Positions 44,621 to 53,214 of a stretch of DNA of 64,000 nt are shown in pieces. The first letter of the stretch is position 1. The number at the start of each line of letters is the position of its first letter. Under the pieces are notes generated by a model. It saw nothing but the letters and a program-made list of their open reading frames with translations. It did no database searches and was not told where the DNA came from. Source of the stretch: Diaminobutyricimonas sp. LJ205 (lineage in GTDB: Bacteria; Actinomycetota; Actinomycetes; Actinomycetales; Microbacteriaceae); assembly GCF_009755725.1 (NCBI RefSeq), contig NZ_CP046619.1, forward strand, positions 930,001 through 994,000, written 5' to 3'. The translations under genes were made by a program, and so were the position numbers.

Positions 44621-45810
44621 CGTGCCGCCAGCCGGTCCCGCACGAGCCGGCCCTGTTCCCCGGCGAGGCCTTGCGCGTCGAACGGAGTGGCGAGCACAAG
44701 ACTCGCGGCGCCTTGCGCCCAGCGGTCGTCCTGCCAGCTCTCGACCGCGATCGGCAGTTCACGCTTGCTCGGCATGAGCTGGGCGCGGAACGCCTTCTCG
44801 AAGCTCTCCGACCAGTGCCGCCAGGACTCGGCGCCCTCACCGAGCACGATGAGGATCTCGGGATCGACGGTGTTGACCACCCCGGCGAGGGCTCGCCCGA
44901 GGAGCGTGCCCGCTTCGGCGAACACCTCGCGCGCGCCGGTGTCTCCTCGATCGGCACGCAGCCGCAGGTCGGGCATGCCGGCCGCGGCGCCGATCACCCC
45001 GGCGGCTCTCGCCTGGGCGATGAGGGCGTCCTGGCCGATGTGGGCTTCGAGGCATCCGTTCGCCCCGCACTGGCAGCGCGGACCTCCGTCGGAAACCGGG
45101 ATGTGCCCGATCTCGCCGGCGCCGCCGCGGTGCCCGCGCAGCACGACCCCGTCGGTGACGATGCCCGCGCCGATGCCCGTTCCGATGGTGACGACGAGTG
45201 CGTCCGAGAAGCCGCGAGCCTGGCCGTGCAGGGTTTCTGCGACGGCGAGGGCGTTCACGTTGTTCTCGACGAGCACCGGCACGCCGAGCGCGCGCCGGAG
45301 GGCGGGGCCGACCGGCATGCGGCTCCAGCCGAGCTGGGTGGAGTCGACGATGCCGTCGGCTTGCCGGTCCACGCTGCCAGGCACGCCGATGCCGATGCCG
45401 AGCAGCGGACCGGCAGGGCTGCCGTCGATGAAACGCTCCAGTGCCTGGGTGAGGTTGGGGATCGCGTCGCTGTCGGCGGCGTCGAACGGTTCGGTCGCCG
45501 AGCGGGCGACTGAGCCGTCGAGACCGACCTCGACGATGGTGAGGTGGTCGGCGGCGACCTTGACCCCGATTGCGGTGCCGGCGTCGACCTGCAGTCCGAG
45601 CAGGCGAGCCGGGCGGCCGCCCTGTGACGGGCTGAACTCGAGTTCGGTGAGTAGTCCGTCGGCGATGAGCTGCTTGCACAGCTGGGTGATCAGAGCGGGG
45701 GAGACGGCGAGCACGCGAGCCAGCTCGGCGCGGGAGGTCGGGCCTTGGGCGCCGATCTGCGCAAGAATCGCCGATCGCGTGACGTCTGTGCGCCCGTTTG
45801 GCTGTGACAC
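44617..45810 (-). CDS. ROK-family transcriptional regulator
   Basis: This is a 397-aa protein with a GTG start and AGGGG upstream. The N-terminal 80 residues are a MarR-like winged helix (ILAQIGAQGPTSRAELARVL, LITQLCKQLIADGLL). The ROK domain follows: IGVKVAADHLTIVEVGLDG, IGIGVPGSVDR, TIGTGIGAGIV, and the zinc motif CQCGANGCLEAH. ROK repressors release DNA on binding sugar. It is the first gene of the operon and most likely represses it through the palindromes at 45825-45861. Confidence 0.92.
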   Translation of the reverse strand: MSQPNGRTDVTRSAILAQIGAQGPTSRAELARVLAVSPALITQLCKQLIADGLLTELEFSPSQGGRPARLLGLQVDAGTAIGVKVAADHLTIVEVGLDGSVARSATEPFDAADSDAIPNLTQALERFIDGSPAGPLLGIGIGVPGSVDRQADGIVDSTQLGWSRMPVGPALRRALGVPVLVENNVNALAVAETLHGQARGFSDALVVTIGTGIGAGIVTDGVVLRGHRGGAGEIGHIPVSDGGPRCQCGANGCLEAHIGQDALIAQARAAGVIGAAAGMPDLRLRADRGDTGAREVFAEAGTLLGRALAGVVNTVDPEILIVLGEGAESWRHWSESFEKAFRAQLMPSKRELPIAVESWQDDRWAQGAASLVLATPFDAQGLAGEQGRLVRDRLAAR

Positions 45811-45824
45811 TCCGAACCCCTTTG

Positions 45825-45861
45825 TTTAGGACTAAATGAAGTCTAAAACGAAGTTTCGTTT
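45825..45861. promoter_or_regulatory. Candidate ROK operator palindromes
   Basis: Two dyads lie just upstream of the ROK start: TTTAGGACTAAA (45825-45836, five-base arms, centre GA) and AAACGAAGTTTCGTTT (45846-45861, seven-base arms, centre GT). The A/T-rich TTTAG...CTAAA form fits ROK-family operators. It lies between the divergent ROK and aminotransferase genes and is the only A/T-rich stretch nearby. Confidence 0.5.
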
Positions 45862-45984
45862 CACGTCAAGGTGCTCTACGGCGAGCGGGCGTCTGATTAT
45901 GGAACGCATCCCGCTGGAGGCGTACCATGGCGCTCGCGGGAAGGGGGGATCTAGACCCCGCCTGACTCCCAAGGAGCTCCGAGC

Positions 45985-47220
45985 ATGGATGACCAGCTCA
46001 AATCCCACCGAGTCGCGACCGTTGCCAGCGCGACGCCGTTCAAGTTGCTGTACGACTTCTACCGGCTCTCCGGTTATCAGGAGCGGCGACATCAACCCGG
46101 GGTGCTCGACTTCACCTTCGGCGATCCGCATGACCCGCCGTCGGCTGCCTACGTCGAGATCCTGCGTGAATCGCTGCTCCCGCAGCACGAGCTGTGGTTC
46201 GCTTATAACCTGGGGGACGCGAAGGCGATCCAGGCCGCGACCGACTCCGTGCGCAACTATCTCGACCTGCCGTTCGAGCCTGGAGACATCCACCTCACGA
46301 CCGGTGGTTTCGCGGCGATCTCGACCGCGCTGAAGATCGTCGGCGATCCCGGCGACGAGGTCGTCTACAGCCTGCCGCCGTGGTTCCTGTACGAGGGACT
46401 CATCCTGGAAGCCGGTCTCGTGCCGGTGAAGGTGTCGATCGACCGGGAGACGTTCGATCTCGACCTGGACGCCATCGCGGAGGCCATCACGCCCCGCACT
46501 CGCATCGTCATCGTCAACAGCCCGAACAACCCGACCGGGAGGATCTATCCGGTCGAGACGCTGCAGCGCCTGGCTGCCCTGCTCGACGAGGCGTCGGAGC
46601 GGAACGGGCGCCGTATCTTCCTGATCTCCGACGAGGCCTACAACCGGATCGTCTTCGACGGGGCCCGCTTCCGCAGTCCGGTGGAGTTCTACCCGTGGAG
46701 CTTCCTCGCCTACAGCTACGGCAAGACGCTGCTCTCGCCTGGCGAGCGGATCGGCTACCTCGCGGTGTCGCCGGCTATGCCAGATCGTGACGCGATGCAG
46801 GATGCGATCGAGACCGTGCAGATGTGCGCCGGCTGGCTGTTTCCTAACGCCTCGATGCAGTACGCGCTGCCGCGGCTCGAAAAGCTCGCCTTCGACATCC
46901 CGCTGTTCCAACGCAAACGCGACGTCATGGTCGAGGCGCTCCGGTCGATCGGATACCGGGTCACCGTGCCGGAAGGCACCTTCTACCTGTTCCCCGAATC
47001 GCCGCTCGAGGACGATGCAGCGTTCGTCGCGGCGCTGGACCGTGAGGGCGTCCTGGTGCTTCCGGGGCGGATGTTCGAGACACCGGGCTTCTTCCGCATC
47101 TCGCTGACCGCCACGATGCGGACGATCGAGGAGAGCATCCCGCGGTTCGAGGCAGCCTTCGCTCAAGCGGCCGAGACAACTTCGGCCAGCGGAGCCGGCC
47201 GACTGGGTGGAATACCGTAG
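45985..47220 (+). CDS. PLP-dependent class I/II aminotransferase
   Basis: This is a 411-aa protein; AAGGAG lies eight nt before the ATG. Fold type I aminotransferase motifs are present: LTTGGFAAISTALKIV, VNSPNNPTGRIYP, ISDEAYNRI, and the PLP lysine K247 in YSYGKTLLSPGERIGYL. The C-terminal Arg for carboxylate binding is in GFFRISLTA. Resemblance is to aspartate/aromatic-type enzymes, but the amino donor cannot be assigned. It is monocistronic and divergent from the sugar operon. Confidence 0.88.
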   Translation: MDDQLKSHRVATVASATPFKLLYDFYRLSGYQERRHQPGVLDFTFGDPHDPPSAAYVEILRESLLPQHELWFAYNLGDAKAIQAATDSVRNYLDLPFEPGDIHLTTGGFAAISTALKIVGDPGDEVVYSLPPWFLYEGLILEAGLVPVKVSIDRETFDLDLDAIAEAITPRTRIVIVNSPNNPTGRIYPVETLQRLAALLDEASERNGRRIFLISDEAYNRIVFDGARFRSPVEFYPWSFLAYSYGKTLLSPGERIGYLAVSPAMPDRDAMQDAIETVQMCAGWLFPNASMQYALPRLEKLAFDIPLFQRKRDVMVEALRSIGYRVTVPEGTFYLFPESPLEDDAAFVAALDREGVLVLPGRMFETPGFFRISLTATMRTIEESIPRFEAAFAQAAETTSASGAGRLGGIP

Positions 47221-47282
47221 GGCCAGCGTTGCTCCCAGCCGCGGTGCCGACGGCCGGACCTCGTTGCACAGTCCGCGCGTCG

Positions 47283-48656
47283 CTACTCACAGCCCACGCC
47301 GTCGCCATCTCGATCCAAATGGCGGCCGTAACCCGGGTCACCTACGTGCACCGGAGCGGCGCCCGCGGCCCGTGCGGCCGTGCAGTTGTCGTAGTACTGC
47401 GAGGGGGCCGGCGCCGGTGCGGGAGCAGGTGCTGGCGCAGGAGCTGGCGCTGGAGCGGGAGCAGGAGCAGGGGCAGGTGCGGGAGCCGGCTTAGGAGCAG
47501 GAGCCGGCTTAGGAGCAGGAGCCGGAGCAGGCGCCGGTGCGGGAGCCGGCGCCGGGGCGGCGACGATTGGTGCTGGCTCGGGTGCAAAGGCTGAGCTTGA
47601 CGCTGGTTCGTCGGGGCAGTCGGCCAATACACGAGCTATTGCGTCGTGTTCGGCCTGCGTCACCCACAGACCGTAGGTTGCCTTCACTGACACCTGGCGA
47701 GCGACGTACGCGCAGCGGAAATCCTTCGCCTTCGGGAGCCACGTGGCGGCGTCCCCCGCCCCTTTCTGCGCGTTCGAAGAGCCATCGACGGCGAGAAGGT
47801 TCAGCGGGTCATTCGCAAACGAGATCCTTTGGCTTTGCGACAGCTGCTGCGCACCGGTTTGCCACGCGTTCGAAAGAGCGACGACATGGTCGATCTGCAC
47901 CAGCGTGGACGTGGTGTTACCGCGGACGAAGTCGACCGTGCCGCCCGTGTAGGGAGAGACGAGGTCGCCGCTCATGACCTTGCACGGTCCGGAACGGGTG
48001 ATGTCGGTCAGGTCACGAGCGAGCATGTCATTGCGGGTGTCGCATCCGTTGCGATCCACGTCGAGCCAAGCGGTTCCGAACCGACCTTCTCGGTCGTAAC
48101 CCGTCTTAGGAGCTTTCCCCTTGATCGGAAGGGTTGCCAGCAAAGTGAGCGCGGCGCCGCTGGTGACGGATTTGTCCGCTACTGCAACCGACGCTTCACC
48201 ATCCGGAGACTTGACCGTTGCCGGGTCGATCGGCGCTTCCGCGGTGAATGCCGTTTCAGCCTCATTCGTGGGAGTAGGAGTAGGAGTCGGAGTAGGGGAC
48301 TTCGTTTCCTCCGGAACGACAGTTGCGGCGGGGCGCGGACTTGCCGTGTCCACTTCGCGGGGATTTGCGGCGGTGTAAAGAGAGCTGCCCGCGACGGTAA
48401 CGACGAGTGAAGTGGCAAGCGTGATTGCCGCGATTTTGCGCGACGGGATGAGGGCCCACGACCTGCGCCCGGTGACGACGGTGTAGATCGCGGTGCCGAG
48501 CCCAATGACGCCTGCCATCAGCAGGAAGCCGCCAATGCCGCTGGAAGCGAGGCTTGTCAGCAGGAAGATGCCAGCCACCCCGATGCCGATCCAAGTGCCT
48601 TTGGTCGGCTTGAACAAGCGCTCGCGCTGCTCGGTTGAACGGGGCGTTTCGGACAT
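47283..48656 (-). CDS. Membrane DUF1524 nuclease-like protein with Pro-Ala linker and Excalibur domain
   Basis: This is a 457-aa protein. Three N-terminal membrane helices (about 20-100) are followed by a Pro/Thr linker, then the DUF1524 domain (about 185-340) with LVQIDHVVALSNAWQTGA, FANDPLNLL, and AQKGAGDAATWLP. A Pro-Ala repeat of roughly 50 residues (47403-47560) leads to a C-terminal Excalibur domain (YYDNCTAARAAG and DRDGDGVGCE), a predicted extracellular calcium-binding module. The catalytic block is nearly identical to the protein at 5834-7012, which lacks linker and Excalibur domain. It is probably an exported nuclease. It is monocistronic. Confidence 0.85.
   Translation of the reverse strand: MSETPRSTEQRERLFKPTKGTWIGIGVAGIFLLTSLASSGIGGFLLMAGVIGLGTAIYTVVTGRRSWALIPSRKIAAITLATSLVVTVAGSSLYTAANPREVDTASPRPAATVVPEETKSPTPTPTPTPTNEAETAFTAEAPIDPATVKSPDGEASVAVADKSVTSGAALTLLATLPIKGKAPKTGYDREGRFGTAWLDVDRNGCDTRNDMLARDLTDITRSGPCKVMSGDLVSPYTGGTVDFVRGNTTSTLVQIDHVVALSNAWQTGAQQLSQSQRISFANDPLNLLAVDGSSNAQKGAGDAATWLPKAKDFRCAYVARQVSVKATYGLWVTQAEHDAIARVLADCPDEPASSSAFAPEPAPIVAAPAPAPAPAPAPAPAPKPAPAPKPAPAPAPAPAPAPAPAPAPAPAPAPAPAPSQYYDNCTAARAAGAAPVHVGDPGYGRHLDRDGDGVGCE
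47403..47560 (-). repeat. Pro-Ala coding microrepeat
   Basis: A six-base-period (CCx GCx) tract encodes alternating Pro and Ala with two Lys interruptions inside the DUF1524-Excalibur gene. It is a flexible cell-wall-spanning linker and probably varies in length between strains. Confidence 0.85.
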
Positions 48657-48796
48657 AGCGATCCTCTGTGATGCGTTCGTGGGATAGTGACGAAACTACA
48701 GGGGATCGTGATCGCCGCGTCCGCCCCAGAACGGGGAGGGACGGCCTGTGCGGCTGTGTGAACCATGCGGACTTTTGCCACCCCTAGGATGTGGCC

Positions 48797-49174
48797 ATGA
48801 ATTTTGGTCAGGCGATTGCGAGCGGCTTCAGGAATTACGTCAACTTCAGCGGCTACGCGCGCCGATCGGAGTTTTGGTTCTGGACACTGTTCACCGCCCT
48901 CGTCTCGCTGGTGACGAACTTCGTCGACCCGGTGACGTACTGGGGTGATTCGAGCGCCCTGAACTCGCTGTGGTCGCTGGCTGTGCTGCTGCCTTCGCTG
49001 GCCGTCAGCGTGCGGCGTCTGCGCGATTCCGGCAACCACTGGGCTTGGCTGTTCATCGTCCTGGTTCCGCTGGCCGGTTGGATCATCCTCATCGTCCTGT
49101 TCTGCCAGCCGTCGGTGCGGACGGACGCACCTTCCTGGGACAGTGCGACCGTCGTCCCATCGGTCGAGCGTTAG
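48797..49174 (+). CDS. DUF805 membrane protein
   Basis: This is a 125-aa protein. ATG 48797 gives the family start MNFGQAIASGFRNYVNFSGY; GTG 48791 would add two residues. The DUF805 hallmark YARRSEFWFWTLF and VRRLRDSGNHWAW are present, with three to four membrane helices. The family's function is unknown. Its last four bases overlap the stop of the convergent M50 gene. Confidence 0.88.
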   Translation: MNFGQAIASGFRNYVNFSGYARRSEFWFWTLFTALVSLVTNFVDPVTYWGDSSALNSLWSLAVLLPSLAVSVRRLRDSGNHWAWLFIVLVPLAGWIILIVLFCQPSVRTDAPSWDSATVVPSVER

Positions 49175-49896
49175 CTAGCGACGTACGCGGCGTAGGAACC
49201 GACCGCAATCACGACGCATCCGCCGATCACCGCCGCGAAGGCAACCAACCAGACGAACGACGGCACCCGCGTGCGCAGGTAAAGCAGGTACGCGTCCGAG
49301 GTGCGCAGCTGTCCTCGCCGTCGGACATGCACCGCGATGACCGTGCCGAGTCCGCGTACAGCGCCGACCAGCAGCACTATGCCGAGCACCAGCAGGGCAT
49401 AGCTCTGCACCTGAGGAGTCGCGAACACCCAGAGCGCGATGCTCACCGCGGCTGAGGCGAGCACCACGAGCACGCCGAACAGATTGCGGATCACCAAGAT
49501 GGTCAGGACGAGCACGACACCGCCGCCGAACAGGGCCGCCGCGGTGTAACCGTTGAACACGCTCCAGAGCTGCACGGCGCCGACGATCGCCGGTGCCGGA
49601 TAGCCGAACATCCCGCTGACCACGCTGCCGAAGCCGCCGCGTCCGCTGCTCACCGCCTCGCCCGAATGATTCCGCCGAATCCGGATGCCGTGCACCACTC
49701 GTCCGGTCAGGATCGCCGCCGTCGCGTGCCCGAGCTCGTGCACCAGAGTCGTGAACAGGCCGAAGACCTGCCAGGTGGCGCGCGGAATGCTCAGGGCGGC
49801 GGCGATCGCGAGGATGCCGAGCGTGAGCGCAGGGGAGAGGGCGACCGGGTCCGCGCGGCTGAACAGCGTCGACCAGTCGATGGAGAGATCAGGGAT
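49171..49896 (-). CDS. M50B-type membrane metalloprotease, start codon non-canonical
   Basis: This frame holds a Peptidase_M50B protein: HELGHATAAILTGR with zinc-binding HExxH, FGYPAPAIVG, and RNLFGVLVVLAS, with about six membrane helices. The family normally has 40-60 residues before HELGH. The matching upstream codons are open here (IDIPDLSIDW through FGLFTTLVHELGH), yet no ATG, GTG or TTG occurs before the in-frame stop. An ATC at 49896 lies seven nt after GGAGG (49904-49908). I therefore propose an ATC start giving about 241 aa; a GTG at 49743 would begin at the zinc motif itself and lose the first helix. The role may be regulated intramembrane proteolysis. Confidence 0.65.
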   Translation of the reverse strand: MPDLSIDWSTLFSRADPVALSPALTLGILAIAAALSIPRATWQVFGLFTTLVHELGHATAAILTGRVVHGIRIRRNHSGEAVSSGRGGFGSVVSGMFGYPAPAIVGAVQLWSVFNGYTAAALFGGGVVLVLTILVIRNLFGVLVVLASAAVSIALWVFATPQVQSYALLVLGIVLLVGAVRGLGTVIAVHVRRRGQLRTSDAYLLYLRTRVPSFVWLVAFAAVIGGCVVIAVGSYAAYVAS

Positions 49897-50014
49897 GTCG
49901 ATGCCTCCAGTCTGGCAGGACCTCGTAACCGCTCAGCCCGACTCGGTCCCTTAAAGGACGGATGCCGCCACCGAACGCTTGGTTCGGCGGCGGCATCCCG
50001 CTCGTTTCGATTGC

Positions 50015-50287
50015 TCACCACAGCCGGGGCAACTGCATGACGTGGTGGGCGGTACGAACCTGCTCCCGCTGCCGGTGAGCTTCAACGGTTTCGAGGTTCA
50101 GGCCCGATTGAGCCGGCCCTCCCTTGACCGGGCGCCGACCCCACCGGATCAGTGCGAGGCCGAGGTGCATCGCGGCTCGGTCGAGCAGACCAACCCGGCG
50201 CACGGTTCGCGTCTGAGCGGTGGGTTGAGGGTTGGGTTGGGGCGGGTGATCATGGCGACCGGAAGCGGTCAGCTGTTGGATCTGCAT
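50015..50287 (-). CDS. Small conserved-looking actinobacterial protein
   Basis: This is a 90-aa protein with an ATG start and AAAGGA 12 nt upstream. The central RRVGLLDRAAMHLGLALIRWG matches a segment I recall from short, Arg-rich hypothetical proteins of Microbacteriaceae. The rest is polar and low in complexity. There is no enzymatic motif. The function is unknown. Confidence 0.5.
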   Translation of the reverse strand: MQIQQLTASGRHDHPPQPNPQPTAQTRTVRRVGLLDRAAMHLGLALIRWGRRPVKGGPAQSGLNLETVEAHRQREQVRTAHHVMQLPRLW

Positions 50288-50514
50288 GATGGTGGTGATT
50301 CCTTTGTCATCGCGAAGCCGGGCGCGCCAATGCGCTTCCGGAGTCGCCGAATAGAGAGGTGGCCGCAACAGGCGGCGAGTGGGAGGACGCGATAGGCGCG
50401 TCACGCGCGGGGTGAATGACCTAAGCCAGGGGAGTGCGGACTCCTACTGAGGCTGTCTGGTCGAGCTTCGAAAGCGTCACCACCGACTGGACCGGTGGAA
50501 CAACAGCTACCCGA

Positions 50515-50583
50515 TCAGGCGGTGAAGACGCCGACGAAGCCGCCGGCGGGGGACATTGCGATTGCACAGTCTTGAATAAACAC
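50515..50583 (-). CDS. Possible 22-residue small protein
   Basis: GTG 50583 has an ideal AAAGGAG site six nt upstream, and the frame (ending GFVGVFTA) stops at TGA 50517-50515. It contains one Cys and a Gly/Val-rich hydrophobic end. Apart from this frame, 50288-50720 shows no gene that I can support. It could be a microprotein or a chance ribosome site. Confidence 0.3.
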   Translation of the reverse strand: MFIQDCAIAMSPAGGFVGVFTA

Positions 50584-50720
50584 GCGGGGCTCCTTTCGTC
50601 AATTGGCGTACAGGGGATCACGGTAGTGGGGTTCAGGCCCGCGGCGCAACACTTTCTCGAAAGTCCGTCGGGAATCGACGAGTGTCGGCGAACGGGGGTG
50701 GCTCACGAGTGCTGCTGCGA

Positions 50721-51308
50721 TCATTCGTCGGCTCCCGTCTGGAGCCGCCCCTCGTCGTCGATCGTCCAGTCATCCGGCAGCCCCAGGGTTCCCTGCGCGA
50801 GCACCCAGGCGGTGGCGTGCCCCGGGGTCATGCCGGCGTCGACCAACTGCGGCCAGATCGCCCAATCGGCAGCCCGGAGTGCGATGCTGCGCGGCCCGCT
50901 CTTTTGCGGGACCACCCGGATCAGCGGATGCCCCTCTTCATGCACAACCCTTGGGAGGCTGGTTCGGAGAACGTAATAGCTGTCCGGAGTGAACCCGACG
51001 GCCTCAAACGCGTGGGCCACGGGGACCCAGCGACTGATGGTCGTGTACCGTCCGCGGCGAACCGCGCCGTAGGTCCCGTTCATGGCGGCGGTGCCGACCC
51101 AGACCGGCTTGAAGGTCAGGAAGACCTTGCTCCAGGCGACCCTCCGCTCGTCGGGGATGCTGCCCCACAGATCGGGAGACGACGGCTCGCGGCGAGGAAC
51201 ACTGCCGATCTCCTCGTCGAGGATGTCCAACTCGGGGTACAACTCAGGGCTGGCGAGGTACTCGCTGAGCGTCACGGTGGGCTCGGGGTGGTTGTTTCCA
51301 GCAGGCAT
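50721..51308 (-). CDS. Hypothetical soluble protein
   Basis: This is a 195-aa protein. ATG 51308 is chosen because GGAAGGAGG lies six nt upstream; an ATG at 51332 would precede that site. No family is recognised. It is acidic, with many Trp and Pro. Recognisable segments are VTLSEYLASPELYPELDILD, GRYTTISRWVPVAHAFEAVGF, VVPQKSGPRSIALRAADWAIW and a C-terminal TLGLPDDWTIDDEGRL. The latter half has helical repeats without catalytic signature. A small dyad (TGCCTTCCGGAAGGCA-like) overlaps its ribosome site and may affect translation. Confidence 0.6.
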   Translation of the reverse strand: MPAGNNHPEPTVTLSEYLASPELYPELDILDEEIGSVPRREPSSPDLWGSIPDERRVAWSKVFLTFKPVWVGTAAMNGTYGAVRRGRYTTISRWVPVAHAFEAVGFTPDSYYVLRTSLPRVVHEEGHPLIRVVPQKSGPRSIALRAADWAIWPQLVDAGMTPGHATAWVLAQGTLGLPDDWTIDDEGRLQTGADE

Positions 51309-51566
51309 CGGATGCCTCCTTCCGGAAGGCATCGCCTTCCATCGACTTGCCCGAGACGGATGCCGCGGGCCCGTTCTTCCCCTGGGGCACCCCAGTCGAT
51401 GGACGGGGTTGCCGGACAGCCGGCCAGGTACCTCTGGCTGTCGCTCTTGAACGTGAGAATGAGACTACGACAGGCGACAGACATCCGCTCGGCACGCCGC
51501 CCGCATGTACCCGCAACGGGGGTCAGCGCCAATGCGCACCCGGATACCACGGTCTGAGATGCTCGG

Positions 51567-51917
51567 ATGGTGAGCTACGCCCCTCAATCCCAGGTGATCT
51601 ATCAGCAGGTGGTTCGTCCTCCGTCGAACGGCTTGGCGGTTGCCGCACTTGTGCTCGGCATCGTCGGAATCACGGTCGGCATCTGGTCGGTCGTCCCGTT
51701 CCTCGGCCTGATCGCTGCGGTGTTCGCATTCGTGCCGAGCGTGCTCGCTGTCATCTTCGGCATCGTGGGCTGGCAGAAGGCGGGACGGATCGGTGGAGTC
51801 GGACGCGGTCAGGCGCTCACCGGTCTGATTCTCGGCGGCGTGACCGTTGCGCTCATCGTGCTGGTGACGATGGGCTGGATCTTCGTCGGAGTCGTCGGAT
51901 CCACCACCTCGGTCTGA
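51567..51917 (+). CDS. DUF4190 membrane protein
   Basis: This is a 116-aa protein with start ATG 51567 (GTG 51570 also possible). A short Gln/Pro-rich N-terminus precedes the DUF4190 block NGLAVAALVLGIVGITVGIW, FGIVGWQKAGRIGGVGRGQA and a second hairpin GLILGGVTVALIVLV, giving three to four membrane helices. The function is unknown; the family is frequent in actinobacteria. Confidence 0.8.
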   Translation: MVSYAPQSQVIYQQVVRPPSNGLAVAALVLGIVGITVGIWSVVPFLGLIAAVFAFVPSVLAVIFGIVGWQKAGRIGGVGRGQALTGLILGGVTVALIVLVTMGWIFVGVVGSTTSV

Positions 51918-52097
51918 GGCTGCCTGCCCAGACCGACACCCGGAGATCCGTGTGTCACCCCAGAGTGCCATACGGAAAATGGATAGGTCCGCTCCGAAAG
52001 GGCGGGTTGACCTTGACGCGATTTCGAGAGGCGGGCGACTTCGTCGCGCGCTCCTCAATCACCGGGCGGATGCGAACTCGCGGCGTGCTCAGGCGCA

Positions 52098-52147
52098 TTG
52101 ACTTTCGCAAGACATCGTGTAAACCTAATGAACACGTAATCCACCAC
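52098..52147 (+). promoter_or_regulatory. Promoter and dyad upstream of the catabolic operon
   Basis: TTGACT (52098-52103) and TAAACC (52120-52125) are spaced by 16 nt, a reasonable sigma-70-type promoter. Downstream, CACGT and ACGTG half-sites (about 52133-52150) form a dyad with a ten-base centre, a possible operator. The interval 51918-52191 has no other gene. Confidence 0.45.
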
Positions 52148-52191
52148 ACGTGACGCCAACGACGGCGCGACGATCACGAAAGGTTGTGCCA

Positions 52192-53169
52192 ATGACGGCA
52201 ACGACTGTTACGAGTACCGTCCACACGGTGCTCGGCCCGATCCAGGCTGATGAACTGGGCGTGGTCGCTGTCCACGAGGCGCTGCTCTCGGTGGTTCCCG
52301 GGGCACAGTACGCACCCGACATCCGCATCGACCGGGCCGAGATCTTCGAGATTCTCGCGGCGAAGCTCAACGACTTCCGCGCACACGGCGGCCAGACCAT
52401 CGTCGACAGCACAGGCATGTTCCACGGCCGCGACCTGAACCTGTACGAAGCGCTGTCGCGCTCGACCGGCGTGCACATCGTCGCCTCGACCGGCATGGGC
52501 CCCGAGGAGATGCTCGGCGGCTACTTCCTCACCCCGCAGACCAACCCGCCGACGCCGTGGCCGGCCGAGAAGTTCGCCGACCTCTTCTCCAAGGAGGTCA
52601 CCGAAGGCATGGTGGTTCCTCGCGTCGAACGCCGCGCCGCCGCCGGCCTGGTGACCACCACGGCCACCCGGGCCGGCATGACGCCGACCGATGAGAGCCT
52701 CTTCCGCGGAGCGGCGCGAACCGCGTTGACCACCGGCGTTCCGGTGTCCATCCGCTACGGCGCCGACGCACTGCACGACCTCGACATCATCCTCGACGAG
52801 ACGCTCCGCGCCGACCGGGTGCTCGTCGGCGACCTCGACCGCCGGGATGCCGCCGGCGCCGCCCTCGAGGTGGCCCGCCGCGGAGCGTTCGTAGGACTGG
52901 ACCACGTCGGCCTGGACGATGACGACGACTACCTGACCGACCGCGAGCGTGCGGCCCTGGTCATCGATCTCGTCGACGCCGGCCACGGCAACCGGATCCT
53001 GCTGTCGAGCAATGCGATCGGCGTGGCCAAGGGCCAGCCAGACTACGACCTGCCGTTCAGCCATGTCGTGTCAAAGTTCGTGCCCTCCCTGAAGACCCTC
53101 GGGCTCAGCGATGAGGACGCCCGGCGCATCCTGATCGACAATCCGCGCGACCTGCTCACGGTGCGCTGA
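52192..53169 (+). CDS. Phosphotriesterase-family pseudoenzyme (metal ligands lost)
   Basis: This is a 325-aa protein; ATG 52192 has GAAAGG upstream. It aligns along its whole length with the phosphotriesterase-family protein encoded next: TVLGPIQADELGVVAVHEA against TVLGTIPAEELGLVAVHEH, and ILIDNPRDLLTVR against ILIDNPADFLSIK. Nearly every metal ligand is changed. HEH is HEA, the bridging Lys (IKVG) is Thr, THL is IRY, FGH is VGD, and SAD is SSN. Only the first His remains. It therefore keeps the TIM-barrel fold but should not bind the binuclear metal centre. It may bind substrate or pair with the active paralogue. Confidence 0.8.
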   Translation: MTATTVTSTVHTVLGPIQADELGVVAVHEALLSVVPGAQYAPDIRIDRAEIFEILAAKLNDFRAHGGQTIVDSTGMFHGRDLNLYEALSRSTGVHIVASTGMGPEEMLGGYFLTPQTNPPTPWPAEKFADLFSKEVTEGMVVPRVERRAAAGLVTTTATRAGMTPTDESLFRGAARTALTTGVPVSIRYGADALHDLDIILDETLRADRVLVGDLDRRDAAGAALEVARRGAFVGLDHVGLDDDDDYLTDRERAALVIDLVDAGHGNRILLSSNAIGVAKGQPDYDLPFSHVVSKFVPSLKTLGLSDEDARRILIDNPRDLLTVR

Positions 53170-53214
53170 GCCGACCCGCGTAACTGACCAAACCGACTTT
53201 CTAAGGTGACGACG

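Noticed and set aside
41557-45810. Complete self-sufficient ABC importer
   Set aside because: No ATPase gene is present in the operon; it must borrow one.
43406-45829. 807-aa plus-strand frame across ABC permeases and ROK gene
   Set aside because: It is antisense to three genes with clear motifs; composition is that of a mirror frame.
47403-47560. Short-period repeat considered as CRISPR-like
   Set aside because: Six-base-period Pro-Ala codons in frame, no spacers.
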